Counted from the first letter of the stretch, positions 1 to 8,780 are shown. The stretch is DNA of 64,000 nt from Propionibacteriales bacterium (GCA_026392455.1 JAPLCB010000004.1:124001-188000), one strand, 5' to 3'. The notes: generated by a model from the letters alone, not told the origin. Numbers and translations are program-made.

Positions 1-25
1 CGAGGTCGATGAAGGTGCTGTTCAT
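1..25 (-). CDS. 5' end of an unidentified minus-strand gene (partial)
   Basis: The window opens inside what may be the start of a minus-strand gene: an ATG (complement of 23-25) begins MNSTFIDL before the sequence ends. Eight residues are too few to identify a family. No convincing ribosome-binding site is seen upstream. The 217 bases between it and the next gene contain no ORF of note and would hold the divergent promoters. Confidence 0.35.
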
Positions 26-242
26 GGTGAAACCCCGATCGTTTAGCCCGGGGGGAAGCCCGGGACATGGATGCTTCTTCCTTTGTAGGCCGACCCCGCG
101 CCGATTTCAAACCTGGCACGGATTGTTGGGGTTACGTTCTTGTTTCTGGAGGCGATCTGTGCCATAGCGTCCGATTTGTAGACCGTGACGTCCTCCACAC
201 CGTCCGGGGAATAGCGGGGGGTCGAGACGCCGTTGGCCCGGT

Positions 243-851
243 ATGACTGATTCCGGTACTGCTGATTTCTGGTTCGATCCGCTCTGCCCGTTCGCGTGGA
301 TCACCTCGCGGTGGATCCTCGAGGTCGAGCAGGTTCGCGACATCGAGGTCAGGTGGCACGTGATGAGCCTGGCCTACCTGAACCAGGACCGGGACATCCC
401 GGACTCGTACCGCGAGCTGCTGGCGCCGGCCTGGGGTCCCGTCCGGGTCCTGGTCGCTGCGGCCGCCAAGCACGGCGACGAGGTCCTCTTCCCGCTCTAC
501 AACGCGTTCGGCACCCGCATCCACCACGCCAAGGAACCGATCACCCGGGCCATGGTCGAGGCCGTCCTTGCCGAGGTCGGGCTGGAGGCGGAGCTGGTCG
601 AGGCGATGGACGACCCGACACTGGACTTCGCGGTGGCTGCCTCCCACCACGAGGGCATGGACCAGGTCGGCGACGACGTCGGAACCCCCACCATCGCCAT
701 CAACGGCGTTGCGTTCTTCGGGCCGGTGCTCACCGCGATCCCGCGTGGCGAGGAAGCCGGCAGGCTCTGGGACGCTGCGGTCACGCTGGCGTCGTTCCCG
801 AAATTCTTCGAGCTCAAGCGGAGCCGGACCGGAGAGCTCGACTTCAGCTGA
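243..851 (+). CDS. DsbA-family protein similar to mycothiol-dependent nitroreductase Rv2466c
   Basis: The 202-residue protein is a thioredoxin-fold DsbA/FrnE-type protein. Its N-terminal [16 protein letters not shown] and the later [20 protein letters not shown] and ELKR stretches match, from memory, Mycobacterium tuberculosis Rv2466c, a mycothiol-dependent reductase of the oxidative stress response. Length agrees with that family (about 200). The active site reads C15-P-F-A18, so only the first cysteine of the CxxC pair remains; a monothiol mechanism with mycothiol would fit, and I recall other actinobacterial members with CPWA. It probably acts in the cytoplasm, as no signal peptide is seen. 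The ATG at 243 lacks an obvious Shine-Dalgarno. It lies 58 bases before metG but metG has its own -10 box, so the two need not be cotranscribed. Confidence 0.85.
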   Translation: MTDSGTADFWFDPLCPFAWITSRWILEVEQVRDIEVRWHVMSLAYLNQDRDIPDSYRELLAPAWGPVRVLVAAAAKHGDEVLFPLYNAFGTRIHHAKEPITRAMVEAVLAEVGLEAELVEAMDDPTLDFAVAASHHEGMDQVGDDVGTPTIAINGVAFFGPVLTAIPRGEEAGRLWDAAVTLASFPKFFELKRSRTGELDFS

Positions 852-897
852 GCCGGCTGACGCAGGGCGCCGGGCGAACGGTCCCCGACCGCGTCAC

Positions 898-903
898 TAG
901 GAT
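898..903 (+). promoter_or_regulatory. -10 box TAGGAT of metG
   Basis: TAGGAT ends 6 bases before the metG ATG at 910 and no Shine-Dalgarno lies between, which suggests a leaderless transcript starting at or next to the start codon. Confidence 0.5.
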
Positions 904-909
904 TCCCCC

Positions 910-2715
910 ATGACCCGTGTACTTTCTGCCGTCGCTTGGCCGTACGCAAACGGCCCGCGCCACATCGGCCACGTCGCCGGTTTCGGTGTGCCCTCCGACG
1001 TCTTCAGCCGGTACATGCGGATGGCGGGCCACGACGTCCTGATGGTCTCCGGCACCGACGAGCACGGAACCCCGATCCTGATCGCGGCCGACGAAGCCGG
1101 GCTCACCCCGCAGCAGCTGGCCGATCAGAACCACCGGGTGATCGCCGAGGACCTCTGCAACCTGGGCATCTCCTACGACCTCTACACCCGGACCACGACG
1201 CGCAACCACACCGCCGTCGTCCAGGAGCTGTTCACCGGGGTCTTCGAGAACGGGTACTTCCTCGAGCAGACCACCAAGGGCGCCATCTCGCCGTCCACCG
1301 GCCGCACCCTTCCGGACCGCTACATCGAGGGCACCTGCCCGATCTGCGGCTACGACAGCGCCCGGGGCGACCAGTGCGACAACTGCGGCAACCAGCTCGA
1401 CCCGGCGGACCTGAAGAACCCGCGCTCGAAGATCAACGGCGAGACCCCGGAGTTCATCGAGACCCAGCACTTCTTCCTCGACCTGCCGGCTCTGGCCGAC
1501 GCGCTCAAGGTCTGGCTCGACGAGCGCGAGGACACCGGTCTGTGGCGCCCGAACGTGATCAAGTTCAGCCAGAACATCCTCGACGACATCCGTCCCCGGG
1601 CGATGACCCGGGACATCGACTGGGGGATCCCGATCCCGCTCGACGGCTGGCGGGAGAACCCGAGCAAGCGGCTCTACGTCTGGTTCGACGCCGTCATCGG
1701 GTACTTGTCAGCGAGCATCGAGTGGGCCCGTCGCACCGAGGATCCCGAGGCATGGCGGCAGTGGTGGAACCCTGCGCCGGACGGGGAGGGCGAGGCCCTG
1801 TCGTACTACTTCATGGGCAAGGACAACATCACCTTCCACAGCCAGATCTGGCCCGCCGAGCTGCTGGCGTACGCCGGCAAGGGCGAACGCGGCGGCAGCG
1901 TGCACGCGTACGGCGAGCTCAACCTGCCGACCGAGGTGGTCTCGAGCGAGTTCCTGACCATGGAGGGCAAGAAGTTCTCGTCGTCCCAGCGCGTGGTGAT
2001 CTACGTGCGCGACCTGCTCAGCCGCTACCAGCCGGACGCGTTCCGGTACTTCGTGGCCGCGGCCGGGCCGGAGAACCAGGACTCGGACTTCACCTGGGCC
2101 GAGTTCGTCCGCCGTACGAACGACGAGCTGGTGGCCGGGTGGGGCAACCTGGTCAACCGCACCGCGACACTGATCAACAAGTTCTTCGAGGCGATTCCCG
2201 CCGCGGGCGTGCTGACCGCCGAGGACCAGGCGCTCCTGGACAGCGTCGAGGCCGGCTTCGGCACCGTCGGGGACCTGATCGCCCGGCACCGTCAGAAGGC
2301 CGCCATCGGCGAGGCGATGCGACTCGTCGGCGAGGTCAACAAGTACGTGACCGACACCGAGCCCTGGAAGCTGAAGGCGGACGACCAGCGCGAGCGCCTG
2401 GCAACGGTGCTGCACGTGATGGCGCAGTGCGTCGCGGACCTCAACCTGATCCTCTCGCCCTTCCTGCCGTTCTCGGCCAACGTCGTCGACGGCGTCTTCG
2501 GCGGGACCGGTGAGGTCCAGCCGATGCCGGAGCTGCGCGAGGCCGAGGATCTCGACGGCGGGGCGGGCTACCCGATCCTCACCGGCGACTACTCCGGTGT
2601 CCGTGCCTGGCAACGCCACCCGGTGCTGGTCGGGACCCCGGTCGCCAAACCGACGCCGGTCTTCACCAAGCTCGACGTCGCCGTGATCGACGAGGAGCTC
2701 GCCCGGCTCGGCTGA
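910..2715 (+). CDS. metG: Methionyl-tRNA synthetase
   Basis: Cytoplasmic class I synthetase charging tRNA-Met with methionine using ATP. The Rossmann core carries the HIGH signature at residues 18-21 (GPRHIGH) and a KMSKS-equivalent KFSSS at 355-359. A zinc knuckle is formed by C143/C146 and C156/C159 (CPIC ... CDNC). [11 protein letters not shown] and [13 protein letters not shown] are typical MetRS blocks. At 601 residues it is longer than many bacterial enzymes and has no C-terminal EMAP-II/Arc1p-type tRNA-binding domain, so it would act without that appendage. The start ATG is supported by alignment of the N-terminal VAWPYANG motif and by the -10 box just upstream. Identification is firm. 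Confidence 0.97.
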   Translation: MTRVLSAVAWPYANGPRHIGHVAGFGVPSDVFSRYMRMAGHDVLMVSGTDEHGTPILIAADEAGLTPQQLADQNHRVIAEDLCNLGISYDLYTRTTTRNHTAVVQELFTGVFENGYFLEQTTKGAISPSTGRTLPDRYIEGTCPICGYDSARGDQCDNCGNQLDPADLKNPRSKINGETPEFIETQHFFLDLPALADALKVWLDEREDTGLWRPNVIKFSQNILDDIRPRAMTRDIDWGIPIPLDGWRENPSKRLYVWFDAVIGYLSASIEWARRTEDPEAWRQWWNPAPDGEGEALSYYFMGKDNITFHSQIWPAELLAYAGKGERGGSVHAYGELNLPTEVVSSEFLTMEGKKFSSSQRVVIYVRDLLSRYQPDAFRYFVAAAGPENQDSDFTWAEFVRRTNDELVAGWGNLVNRTATLINKFFEAIPAAGVLTAEDQALLDSVEAGFGTVGDLIARHRQKAAIGEAMRLVGEVNKYVTDTEPWKLKADDQRERLATVLHVMAQCVADLNLILSPFLPFSANVVDGVFGGTGEVQPMPELREAEDLDGGAGYPILTGDYSGVRAWQRHPVLVGTPVAKPTPVFTKLDVAVIDEELARLG

Positions 2716-2725
2716 GCCCGCGGGG

Positions 2726-3064
2726 TCAGTGGTTGACCAGCACCTTGACGCTGGGCAGCTGGGCGAGAGCGTTGACGGTCACCGAGAAGGCCAGGTAGGC
2801 CACGGCGAGGGTCTCGTGGCCGCTGACCCACAGGCCGGCTGAGGCGAGCGTGAAGACCAGTACCTTCACGGCCGGGCGCACCCAGGCGCCGCCGTACCGG
2901 GCCTTGGGTGAGGCGAAGAGGAACCACACCGCGACCACGGCGAGGCCAGCGGCCGCGCCCAACCAGGTACCGCTGCGGTACTCGCCCCAGGTGACCGCTG
3001 CCGAGATCGCCAGAAGCTCGTCGACGAAGACCCCGAAGAGCACCGTCCACCCGAAGATCGCCAT
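2726..3064 (-). CDS. YrdB-like DUF2568 membrane protein
   Basis: A 112-residue protein starting MAIFGWTVLFGVFV with about four hydrophobic segments (near residues 2-22, 34-52, 66-83 and 85-102). Length and hydrophobic pattern fit the DUF2568/YrdB family of small integral membrane proteins of unknown function. I chose the ATG at 3064 over longer in-frame starts because a -10 box (TAGGCT on the minus strand) ends 7 bases before it and because upstream extension would run through the opposite gene. It is convergent with metG and divergent from the LURP-one-related gene, with which it shares the palindromic promoter at 3072-3081. Confidence 0.7.
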   Translation of the reverse strand: MAIFGWTVLFGVFVDELLAISAAVTWGEYRSGTWLGAAAGLAVVAVWFLFASPKARYGGAWVRPAVKVLVFTLASAGLWVSGHETLAVAYLAFSVTVNALAQLPSVKVLVNH

Positions 3065-3071
3065 GGGCCAG

Positions 3072-3081
3072 AGCCTAGGCT
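3072..3081. promoter_or_regulatory. Symmetric divergent promoter AGCCTAGGCT
   Basis: This perfect 10-bp palindrome contains TAGGCT on both strands. On each strand the hexamer ends exactly 7 bases before a start codon (ATG at 3089 on plus, ATG ending at 3064 on minus). It therefore looks like one double-strand -10 element firing two leaderless transcripts in opposite directions. Confidence 0.55.
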
Positions 3082-3088
3082 GTGGCGC

Positions 3089-3664
3089 ATGAACGCACCT
3101 CACGACGGACCGATGCACGTCCCCGGGTTCTTCGTCAGCCAGAAGCTGACGCTGATGGTCAACCGGTACGAGATCCGGGCGGTCGCTGCCGACGGGCAGC
3201 CCGGCGAGCTGATGGCGCTCGCCGAGCAGAAGCGGATGGCGTTCCGTGAGCAGGTCACGTTCTACGCGGACGAGCAGCGCACCCGGGCGGTGTTCTCGTT
3301 CAAGGCCCGCCAGGTGATGGACCTCGGCGCCGGGTACGACGTCTTCGACGAACGCGGCGAGGCGATCGGCTACTTCCAGAAGGACTTTGCGAAGAGCCTG
3401 CTGCGCTCGACCTTCAAGCTCAACGGCCCGTACGTGAACGCGGTCGGCCAGGAACGCAACCAGGCGATCGCCATCATCCGCCGGTTCGTCGACTTCCCGT
3501 TCACGTTCCACTTCGACTTCCACGACGGCGCGAACCTGGTGATGAGCGTCGACCGCCAGTTCTCGTTGCGGGACCGCTACTCGGTCACGGTCCCGTACCA
3601 GGGCCTCGACTTCCGCCTCGCTGCTGCGATGACCGTGGGGCTGGACGCCCTGCTGGCCCGCTGA
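3089..3664 (+). CDS. LURP-one-related / scramblase-like beta-barrel protein
   Basis: A 191-residue cytoplasmic protein. The pattern of short beta strands (FVSQKLTLMVNRYEI near 12-26, VMDLGAGYDVFDERGEAIGYFQKDF near 75-100, then a helical stretch and a strand-rich C-terminus) resembles the Tubby C-terminal/LURP-one-related/phospholipid scramblase superfamily, whose bacterial members have no settled role. No signal peptide or membrane segment precedes the fold. Transcription appears leaderless from the shared palindromic promoter. The esterase gene follows after 2 bases, so the two probably form an operon. The family call rests on pattern recognition only. Confidence 0.65.
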   Translation: MNAPHDGPMHVPGFFVSQKLTLMVNRYEIRAVAADGQPGELMALAEQKRMAFREQVTFYADEQRTRAVFSFKARQVMDLGAGYDVFDERGEAIGYFQKDFAKSLLRSTFKLNGPYVNAVGQERNQAIAIIRRFVDFPFTFHFDFHDGANLVMSVDRQFSLRDRYSVTVPYQGLDFRLAAAMTVGLDALLAR

Positions 3665-3666
3665 CC

Positions 3667-4551
3667 GTGGCGCTGTACCCGCAGGCCCGGCAGTCCGTGG
3701 CCGGCTACGTCAACGAAGTCCCGGACGGCGACCCGACCGCGTACATCGCCGCGTCCCGGGAGGCAGCGCGGACCGTTGCGGCCCAGGCCCCCGTGGAGGT
3801 GGTCGAGCGGGTCACCGAGATCGACGCCGACGGTGTCCGGTGCCGGCTCTACCAACCGGCTGGGTCGACCGGGGTGGTCGTGCACCTGCACGGGGGTGGA
3901 TTCGTCTTCCACGACATCGACGTGCACGACGCGGTCGCGCGCCGGCTCGCGAACCGGACCGGGGCCGCGGTGCTCAGCGTCGACTTCCGGCGTCCGCCCG
4001 AGCACCGTTTCCCGGCCGCCCCCGACGATGTGGACACCGCCCTGGCCTGGTTGGAACGGGAAGGTCAACGGCACGGGGTCGCCGGTCCGTGGTTCGCCCA
4101 CGGTGACAGTGCCGGCGGCAACCTGGCCCTGGTGGCCGCGCTGCGCAACCCGGGCCGGTTCGACGCGGTCGCGCTCACCTACCCGTTCCTGGACCCCGGA
4201 GCCGGTTTCGACTCCTACCGGACCGCGGCAGCGGGCTTCGACCCGGAGGAAGCGGCCTGGTACTGGCGGCAGTACGCCGCGGAGCCGGCCGACCTGACCA
4301 ACCCGGACCTGGCACCGCTGCTCAGCGGGTCGCTGGCGACGTTGCCGCCGACGCTCGTGGTCACCGCGGAGCACGACCCGTTGCGCGACGAGGGCGAGGA
4401 GCTGGCCCGGCGGCTGGCCGAGCTGGGTGTCGTGGTGACCGCGACCCGCTACCTCGGGCAGGTGCACGGGTTCTGGCGCCACGTCGACGTCTTCGACGCC
4501 GCTGAGCCGCTGACCCGCCAGATCGCTGCCCACTTCAACCAGCACGGTTAG
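3667..4551 (+). CDS. HSL-family alpha/beta hydrolase (esterase/lipase)
   Basis: A 294-residue alpha/beta hydrolase of the hormone-sensitive lipase group. The oxyanion-hole motif HGGG is at residues 75-78, the nucleophile elbow G-D-S148-A-G is at 146-150, and the acid and base are D237 (EHDPLRDEGE) and H267 (QVHGFW), the usual spacing for this family. It should hydrolyse short acyl esters in the cytoplasm; the natural substrate cannot be read from sequence. The start is a GTG only two bases after the previous stop, which suggests translational coupling. Confidence 0.85.
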   Translation: MALYPQARQSVAGYVNEVPDGDPTAYIAASREAARTVAAQAPVEVVERVTEIDADGVRCRLYQPAGSTGVVVHLHGGGFVFHDIDVHDAVARRLANRTGAAVLSVDFRRPPEHRFPAAPDDVDTALAWLEREGQRHGVAGPWFAHGDSAGGNLALVAALRNPGRFDAVALTYPFLDPGAGFDSYRTAAAGFDPEEAAWYWRQYAAEPADLTNPDLAPLLSGSLATLPPTLVVTAEHDPLRDEGEELARRLAELGVVVTATRYLGQVHGFWRHVDVFDAAEPLTRQIAAHFNQHG

Positions 4552-4644
4552 GCCGACGACGCCCCGGTGATCGTCGCTCCGGTCCTGGACGCGTCGGTCT
4601 GCGCCGACACCGGAACAGGCGCCGAGCGGCTCCGTTCGTTCGCG

Positions 4645-4650
4645 TAGCCT
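4645..4650 (+). promoter_or_regulatory. -10 box TAGCCT of rpiB
   Basis: The hexamer ends 6 bases before the rpiB ATG at 4657, the spacing expected for a leaderless transcript; no Shine-Dalgarno is present. Confidence 0.45.
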
Positions 4651-4656
4651 TCACCC

Positions 4657-5154
4657 ATGCGCGTGCACCTGGGATCCGACCATGCTGGCCTCGAGCTGAA
4701 GGAGCACCTGCTCGGGTGGCTCCGCGACAACGGCTACGAGCCGGTCGACCACGGACCGTTCGTCTACGACGCACTGGACGACTACCCGGTGTTCTGCATC
4801 CGAGCGGCAGCAGGGGTCGTCGCCGACCCGGGCAGCCTCGGTGTCGTGATCGGCGGGTCCGGCAACGGCGAGCAGATCGCGGCGAACAAGGTGGCCGGGG
4901 TCCGCTCCGCACTGGTGTGGAGCGAGGAGACCGCCGTTCTCGCGCGCGAGCACAACGATGCCAACGTCATCTCCGTCGGTGGACGGATGCATTCGCTCGA
5001 GGACATGACTCGGTTCATCGAGGTCTTCCTCACCACCCCGTTCACCGACGAGGAACGGCACGTGCGCCGGATCGCGATGATGGCGGCGTACGAGACCACC
5101 GGAGAGCTGCCCGACCTTCCGGAGTCGGCGCTCGGCCTCGGCCCGGATGCCTGA
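4657..5154 (+). CDS. rpiB: Ribose-5-phosphate isomerase B
   Basis: A 165-residue RpiB/LacAB-family sugar isomerase interconverting ribose 5-phosphate and ribulose 5-phosphate in the pentose phosphate pathway. The N-terminal GSDHAGLELKEHL carries the phosphate-binding aspartate and histidine, and GGSGNGEQIAANK is the anion-hole loop. That loop has serine where E. coli RpiB has its catalytic cysteine, as in the mycobacterial enzyme, where another residue acts as base. SVGGRMHSLEDM and the C-terminal RHVRRI follow. It is followed after 8 bases by the Nei-type glycosylase gene, so the two are probably transcribed together. Confidence 0.93.
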   Translation: MRVHLGSDHAGLELKEHLLGWLRDNGYEPVDHGPFVYDALDDYPVFCIRAAAGVVADPGSLGVVIGGSGNGEQIAANKVAGVRSALVWSEETAVLAREHNDANVISVGGRMHSLEDMTRFIEVFLTTPFTDEERHVRRIAMMAAYETTGELPDLPESALGLGPDA

Positions 5155-5162
5155 GGAGCACT

Positions 5163-5999
5163 GTGCCTGAGGGTCACACCCTCCTGAGGCTGGCGAACGA
5201 GCTCGACGCCGCGTTCGCCGGCGGCGCGGTCCGGGTCAGCAGCCCGCAGGGCCGGTTCGCCGCGGATGCTGCGGCGCTCGACGGTGCCCGGCTGATCGCG
5301 GCTGAGTCGTTCGGCAAGCATCTCTTCGTGGAGTTCGCCGGGGAACGTTTCGTGCACGTCCACCTCGGGCTGATCGGCAAGTTCGACCTGTACCCGGGCC
5401 TCCCGCCGGCGGTGACCACCGGTGCCGTCCGGCTGAGGCTCGCGAACGACGCCACCTACGCCGACCTGCGCGGCGCCACCCAGTGCGACCTGGTCGGCGC
5501 CCAGAAGCGTGCCGCGGTGATCGCGAAGCTCGGTGCGGACCCGCTGAAGCCCGACGACGCTGCCTGGGAGCGGATGTGGTCGCGGATCTCCCGCAGCAGC
5601 CGCCCGATCGGCGACCTGCTGATGGACCAGGGCATCGCCGCCGGCGTCGGCAACGTGTACCGGGCCGAGATCCTCTTCCGTCACAAGGTGCACCCGTTGC
5701 GCCCCGGGAAGTCGCTTCGCCGCAGCCAGTTCCAGGGTCTGTGGGCCGACCTGGTGGTCCTGATGGAGTACGGCGTGCAGACCGGACGGATCGACACGGT
5801 GCGCCCCGAGCACACCCCGGAAGCCATGGGGCGGCCGCCGCGCAAGGACGACCACGGGGGCGAGGTGTACGTCTACCGCCGCACCGGCCAGGAGTGCCTG
5901 GTCTGCGGTGGTCGCGTCCGCACCGAGATCCTGGTGGGGCGGAACCTGTTCTGGTGTCCCCGATGTCAGCCCGTCTTCCGGTCGCGAGCCGTAGGGTGA
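5163..5999 (+). CDS. nei: Fpg/Nei-family DNA glycosylase (endonuclease VIII-like)
   Basis: A 278-residue base-excision repair glycosylase/AP lyase. The catalytic proline and glutamate follow the start (P2-E3-G-H), as the family requires after removal of Met, which fixes the GTG at 5163. A helix-two-turn-helix region contains MDQGIAAGVGNVYRAEILF (about 158-178). The C-terminal zinc finger is Cys-x2-Cys ... Cys-x2-Cys (CLVCGG ... FWCPRCQ). The PEGHT start rather than PELPE puts it nearer Nei (oxidised pyrimidines) than Fpg/MutM. The SpoIIE-type phosphatase promoter overlaps its final codons. Confidence 0.88.
   Translation: MPEGHTLLRLANELDAAFAGGAVRVSSPQGRFAADAAALDGARLIAAESFGKHLFVEFAGERFVHVHLGLIGKFDLYPGLPPAVTTGAVRLRLANDATYADLRGATQCDLVGAQKRAAVIAKLGADPLKPDDAAWERMWSRISRSSRPIGDLLMDQGIAAGVGNVYRAEILFRHKVHPLRPGKSLRRSQFQGLWADLVVLMEYGVQTGRIDTVRPEHTPEAMGRPPRKDDHGGEVYVYRRTGQECLVCGGRVRTEILVGRNLFWCPRCQPVFRSRAVG
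5992..5997 (+). promoter_or_regulatory. -10 box TAGGGT of the SpoIIE-type phosphatase gene
   Basis: Lies over the nei stop codon and ends 6 bases before the GTG at 6004, consistent with a leaderless message starting there. Confidence 0.45.
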
Positions 6000-6003
6000 T
6001 CCC

Positions 6004-7119
6004 GTGATGAACCAGCTCGCTGCGCGTCAGCGCGACCGGCTGCGCTTCCGCTGGATCCGGCTCCGGCGCCAGACCGCGGACTCGGACCGTCCGGCACTGG
6101 TCTTCCTGGTCGTGCTGGCGGTGTCGCTCACCGTCGGCGCTGTGGTGGCCGAGGACTGGGTCCCGCAGACCTCGGTGCTGTTCGCGATGGTGCTGGCGAG
6201 CCTGTGGCTCGGACCGCGGACGCTGCCCTGGTTCGTGATCTTCTGCCTCTTCGGCGTGGTCGGCCTGGCTGCGAACACGCCGGACATCACCACGGTCACC
6301 GTCGTCCGGGTGATCTTCACCTTCGCGATCGCGCTGATGATCATCCTGACGTCGTTCCGCCGGATCAAGCTCGGGGTTGCCGGCCCGCGCGGCGAGTCGA
6401 TGTTCGTCGACCTGCGGGACCGGATCGTCAACCAGGGTTCGATCCCGCGGCTGCCGCGCGAGTGGCACGTCGAGTCGGCCTCGAAGTCCGCGGGCGGTAC
6501 GTCGTTCGGCGGCGACTTCATCGTGGCCAGTCGGGCCACCGACGGCAGCACGCTCGAGCTGATCGTGGTGGACGTCTCCGGCAAAGGCATCGCGGCCGGC
6601 ACCCGCTCGCTGCTGCTCTCCGGTGCGTTCGGCGGGCTCGCGTCGGCGGTGGCTCCGGACCGCTTCCTGCCCGATGCCAACGGGTACCTGCTGCGCCAGG
6701 AGTGGGACGAGGGCTTCGCCACGGCGATCCACCTTCACCTGTGCCTGACCACCGGTGACTTCGAGCTGCGCAAGGCCGGGCACCCGCCGGCGGTCTGGCT
6801 GCACGCGGGGTCCGGACGCTGGTCGGTCCTGGACTCCGACGGGCCGGTGCTCGGGCTGATCCCGGAGACCACCTTCGAGACCGTGCGCGGTCGGTTGCTC
6901 CCCGACGACGCCCTGGTGATGTACACCGACGGGTTGGTCGAGACCGTCGACCGCGACATCGGCAGCGGTATCGACAAGCTCGCTGGACGGGCCCAGCTGC
7001 TGCTCCCGAGCGGGTACGAGCGTGGTGCCCGCCGCCTCATCGACGAGCTCGCGACCAGCAACGACGACGGCGCCCTGGTCCTGGTGCACCGTCGCTCGAC
7101 CGTGGCGGCCGTGCGATGA
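6004..7119 (+). CDS. Membrane-anchored SpoIIE-type PP2C serine phosphatase
   Basis: A 371-residue protein. Three or four hydrophobic segments span about residues 32-110 (for example ALVFLVVLAVSLTVGAVVA and VVRVIFTFAIALMIILTSF), followed by a cytoplasmic PP2C-SIG domain. Its metal and core motifs are GGDFIVAS, VVDVSGKGIAA, KAGHPPAVWL, DALVMYTDGLVET and the terminal DDGALVLV. Such proteins usually dephosphorylate anti-sigma-factor antagonists; no antagonist or anti-sigma gene lies here. GTG at 6004 and ATG at 6007 are both possible starts; the -10 spacing favours 6004. The LLM oxidoreductase gene overlaps its stop (ATGA). Confidence 0.85.
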   Translation: MMNQLAARQRDRLRFRWIRLRRQTADSDRPALVFLVVLAVSLTVGAVVAEDWVPQTSVLFAMVLASLWLGPRTLPWFVIFCLFGVVGLAANTPDITTVTVVRVIFTFAIALMIILTSFRRIKLGVAGPRGESMFVDLRDRIVNQGSIPRLPREWHVESASKSAGGTSFGGDFIVASRATDGSTLELIVVDVSGKGIAAGTRSLLLSGAFGGLASAVAPDRFLPDANGYLLRQEWDEGFATAIHLHLCLTTGDFELRKAGHPPAVWLHAGSGRWSVLDSDGPVLGLIPETTFETVRGRLLPDDALVMYTDGLVETVDRDIGSGIDKLAGRAQLLLPSGYERGARRLIDELATSNDDGALVLVHRRSTVAAVR

Positions 7120-8135
7120 CTGCCTTCGTCACCCGGTACGACTTCCGGGCCCCGGGGGAGGCGCTGGGCCGTCAGCACGAGATGTTCGCCCGCTGCCTGG
7201 AGCAGGTCGGCTACGCCGAGGAGCACGGCCAGAGCGCGATCGTGCTCTCCGAGCACCACGCGTCCGACGACGGCTACCTGCCGAGCCCGCTGGTCGTGGC
7301 CGCCGCCGTGGCGGCGCGGACCTCGACGATCTCGATCTCGGTCGCCGCACTGCTGGCGAACCTGCACGACCCGCTGCGGATCGCCGAGGACATCGCGGTC
7401 CTGGACCACCTCTCCAACGGCCGGGTCACGTACACGATCGGCCTGGGCTACCGGCCCGAGGAGTACGCCATGTTCGGGCGTGCCTGGGAATCGCGCGGTG
7501 CGGACATCGAGCGTGCCATCACGGTGCTGCGGCAGGCCTGGACCGGAGAGCCGTTCGAGTACGACGGCCGCACCGTGCGGGTCCTGCCCACCCCGGACGC
7601 CGAGCCGGTGCTCTTCTACGGCGGCGGCTCCCGGGCGGCGGCCCGACGGGCGGCGCGGCTGGGCCTGCACTTCCAGCCCCAGGTGGCCGATCCGTCGCTG
7701 AAGGAGCTGTACGACGCCGAGTGCCGGGCCCACGGGCGCGATCCCGGTTTCGTGCTGCTGCCGCCCGGTGGTCCGGCCACCGTGTTCTGCTCCGAGGACC
7801 CGGACCGGTTCTGGGCCGAGAACGGTCGGTACCTGCTGGCCGAGGCCCGCGGGTACAACGCCTGGCACAACGACAACACGTCCCTGGTGCGCGACGCCTC
7901 GGACTCGGTGGCCGAGATGCGCAGGGCCGGTGTCTACGTCGTCGAGACGCCTGAGGACCTGATCGCGAAGTGCCTGGCGCGGGAGATCCGGGTGGTCAGC
8001 AGCCACCCGCTGTGCGGCGGGCTGCCCGAGGCCCCGTCGTGGGAGAGCCTCCGGCTGGTCTGCGAGACGGTGCTGCCGGCGGTGAAGGCCGGGATCGCGG
8101 CGGCGAAGTCGGCGAAGGCCGGGCAGCCGGGCTGA
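7116..8135 (+). CDS. LLM-class flavin-dependent oxidoreductase
   Basis: A 339-residue luciferase-like TIM-barrel protein that would use reduced FMN or F420 in a monooxygenase or dehydrogenase reaction. Family blocks seen are EQVGYAEEHGQSAIVLSEHH (about 29-48), EDIAVLDHLSNGRVTYTIGLGYRPEEY (about 91-117), and AITVLRQAWTGEPFEYDGR (about 133-151). The substrate is unknown. The ATG overlaps the TGA of the phosphatase gene, so the two are translationally coupled. No Asp or His cluster specific to F420 enzymes is decisive, so cofactor choice stays open. Confidence 0.85.
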   Translation: MTAFVTRYDFRAPGEALGRQHEMFARCLEQVGYAEEHGQSAIVLSEHHASDDGYLPSPLVVAAAVAARTSTISISVAALLANLHDPLRIAEDIAVLDHLSNGRVTYTIGLGYRPEEYAMFGRAWESRGADIERAITVLRQAWTGEPFEYDGRTVRVLPTPDAEPVLFYGGGSRAAARRAARLGLHFQPQVADPSLKELYDAECRAHGRDPGFVLLPPGGPATVFCSEDPDRFWAENGRYLLAEARGYNAWHNDNTSLVRDASDSVAEMRRAGVYVVETPEDLIAKCLAREIRVVSSHPLCGGLPEAPSWESLRLVCETVLPAVKAGIAAAKSAKAGQPG

Positions 8136-8142
8136 ACCCGAG

Positions 8143-8148
8143 TACCGT
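8143..8148 (+). promoter_or_regulatory. -10 box TACCGT of the small membrane protein gene
   Basis: Ends 7 bases before the GTG at 8156, again the leaderless spacing. Confidence 0.4.
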
Positions 8149-8155
8149 CGAACGG

Positions 8156-8593
8156 GTGAGGCCATCGGGAGTCGTCCGCAGCGTGGTCGTGCTCGCCCTG
8201 CTGGCCGTCCTGGCCGAGCTCTTCGTGCAGGCGCGCTACTACGCCTGGCTCTCGGGCTACTTCAACGACCCGGGCGACACCCGGATGCGGCTGCTCACCG
8301 ACCCCCCGGTCGGCGTCGACACGATCCGGCTGATCTGGGTCGGCGCGGTGGGGCTGCTGCTCGTCGCGCTGGTCCTCCAGAGCGGTCGGCGCTGGTTCGT
8401 CGCGGTGGCGCTGGTGGCCTGTGCCGGGTCGCTCTGGCTGACCCCGAGCAGGATGGCCCTGCCCGGGAGCGACCCGAACGCTCCTGTTGACATCGGGCAG
8501 GCCGACTCGTCGTACCAGGCGGGCCTGGCGCTGCTCGCGCTGGCGGCGGTGGCGGTCGCTGCCCTGCTGCTGATGCCGAGGAAGTCGGCGTAG
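8156..8593 (+). CDS. Small integral membrane protein, function unknown
   Basis: A 145-residue protein with four hydrophobic segments (about residues 6-24, 58-77, 83-100 and 119-139). The loop between segments one and two (RYYAWLSGYFNDPGDTRMR) is polar. I do not recognise the family. The GTG start at 8156 is preceded by a -10 box at the leaderless distance and starts 20 bases after the LLM gene stop. It is convergent with the tRNA-Gly gene just downstream. Confidence 0.6.
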   Translation: MRPSGVVRSVVVLALLAVLAELFVQARYYAWLSGYFNDPGDTRMRLLTDPPVGVDTIRLIWVGAVGLLLVALVLQSGRRWFVAVALVACAGSLWLTPSRMALPGSDPNAPVDIGQADSSYQAGLALLALAAVAVAALLLMPRKSA

Positions 8594-8599
8594 GAGCAC

Positions 8600-8673
8600 T
8601 GGAGGGGATGACGGGAATCGAACCCGCGTAATCAGTTTGGAAGACTGGGGCTCTACCATTGAGCTACATCCCC
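8600..8673 (-). tRNA. tRNA-Gly (anticodon TCC)
   Basis: Read on the minus strand it starts GGGGATGTAGCTCAATGG and ends CATCCCC plus T and an encoded CCA, giving a 7-bp acceptor stem. The D arm is GCTC/GAGC, the anticodon loop CTTCCAA gives TCC, and the T arm is GCGGG-TTCGATT-CCCGT. The 27-43 pair of the anticodon stem is a C/A mismatch. Length is 74 with CCA. Confidence 0.95.
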
Positions 8674-8764
8674 GAGGCTTCTCGATCGCTCGAAAGGCCG
8701 CGGCCATATGGTGCCACAGGCTCGTGGCGGATTGCATGTCGGGCGTCCTCTAGACTCGACGTCC

Positions 8765-8780
8765 GGCTCCGCGAGGAGCC
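8765..8780 (+). other. GNRA-loop hairpin in the tRNA-Pro leader
   Basis: GGCTCC-GCGA-GGAGCC forms a 6-bp stem with a GNRA tetraloop, ending 5 bases before the mature tRNA-Pro 5' end. It may be a fold of the precursor. A possible -10 box TAGACT is at 8751-8756, upstream of it. Confidence 0.35.
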
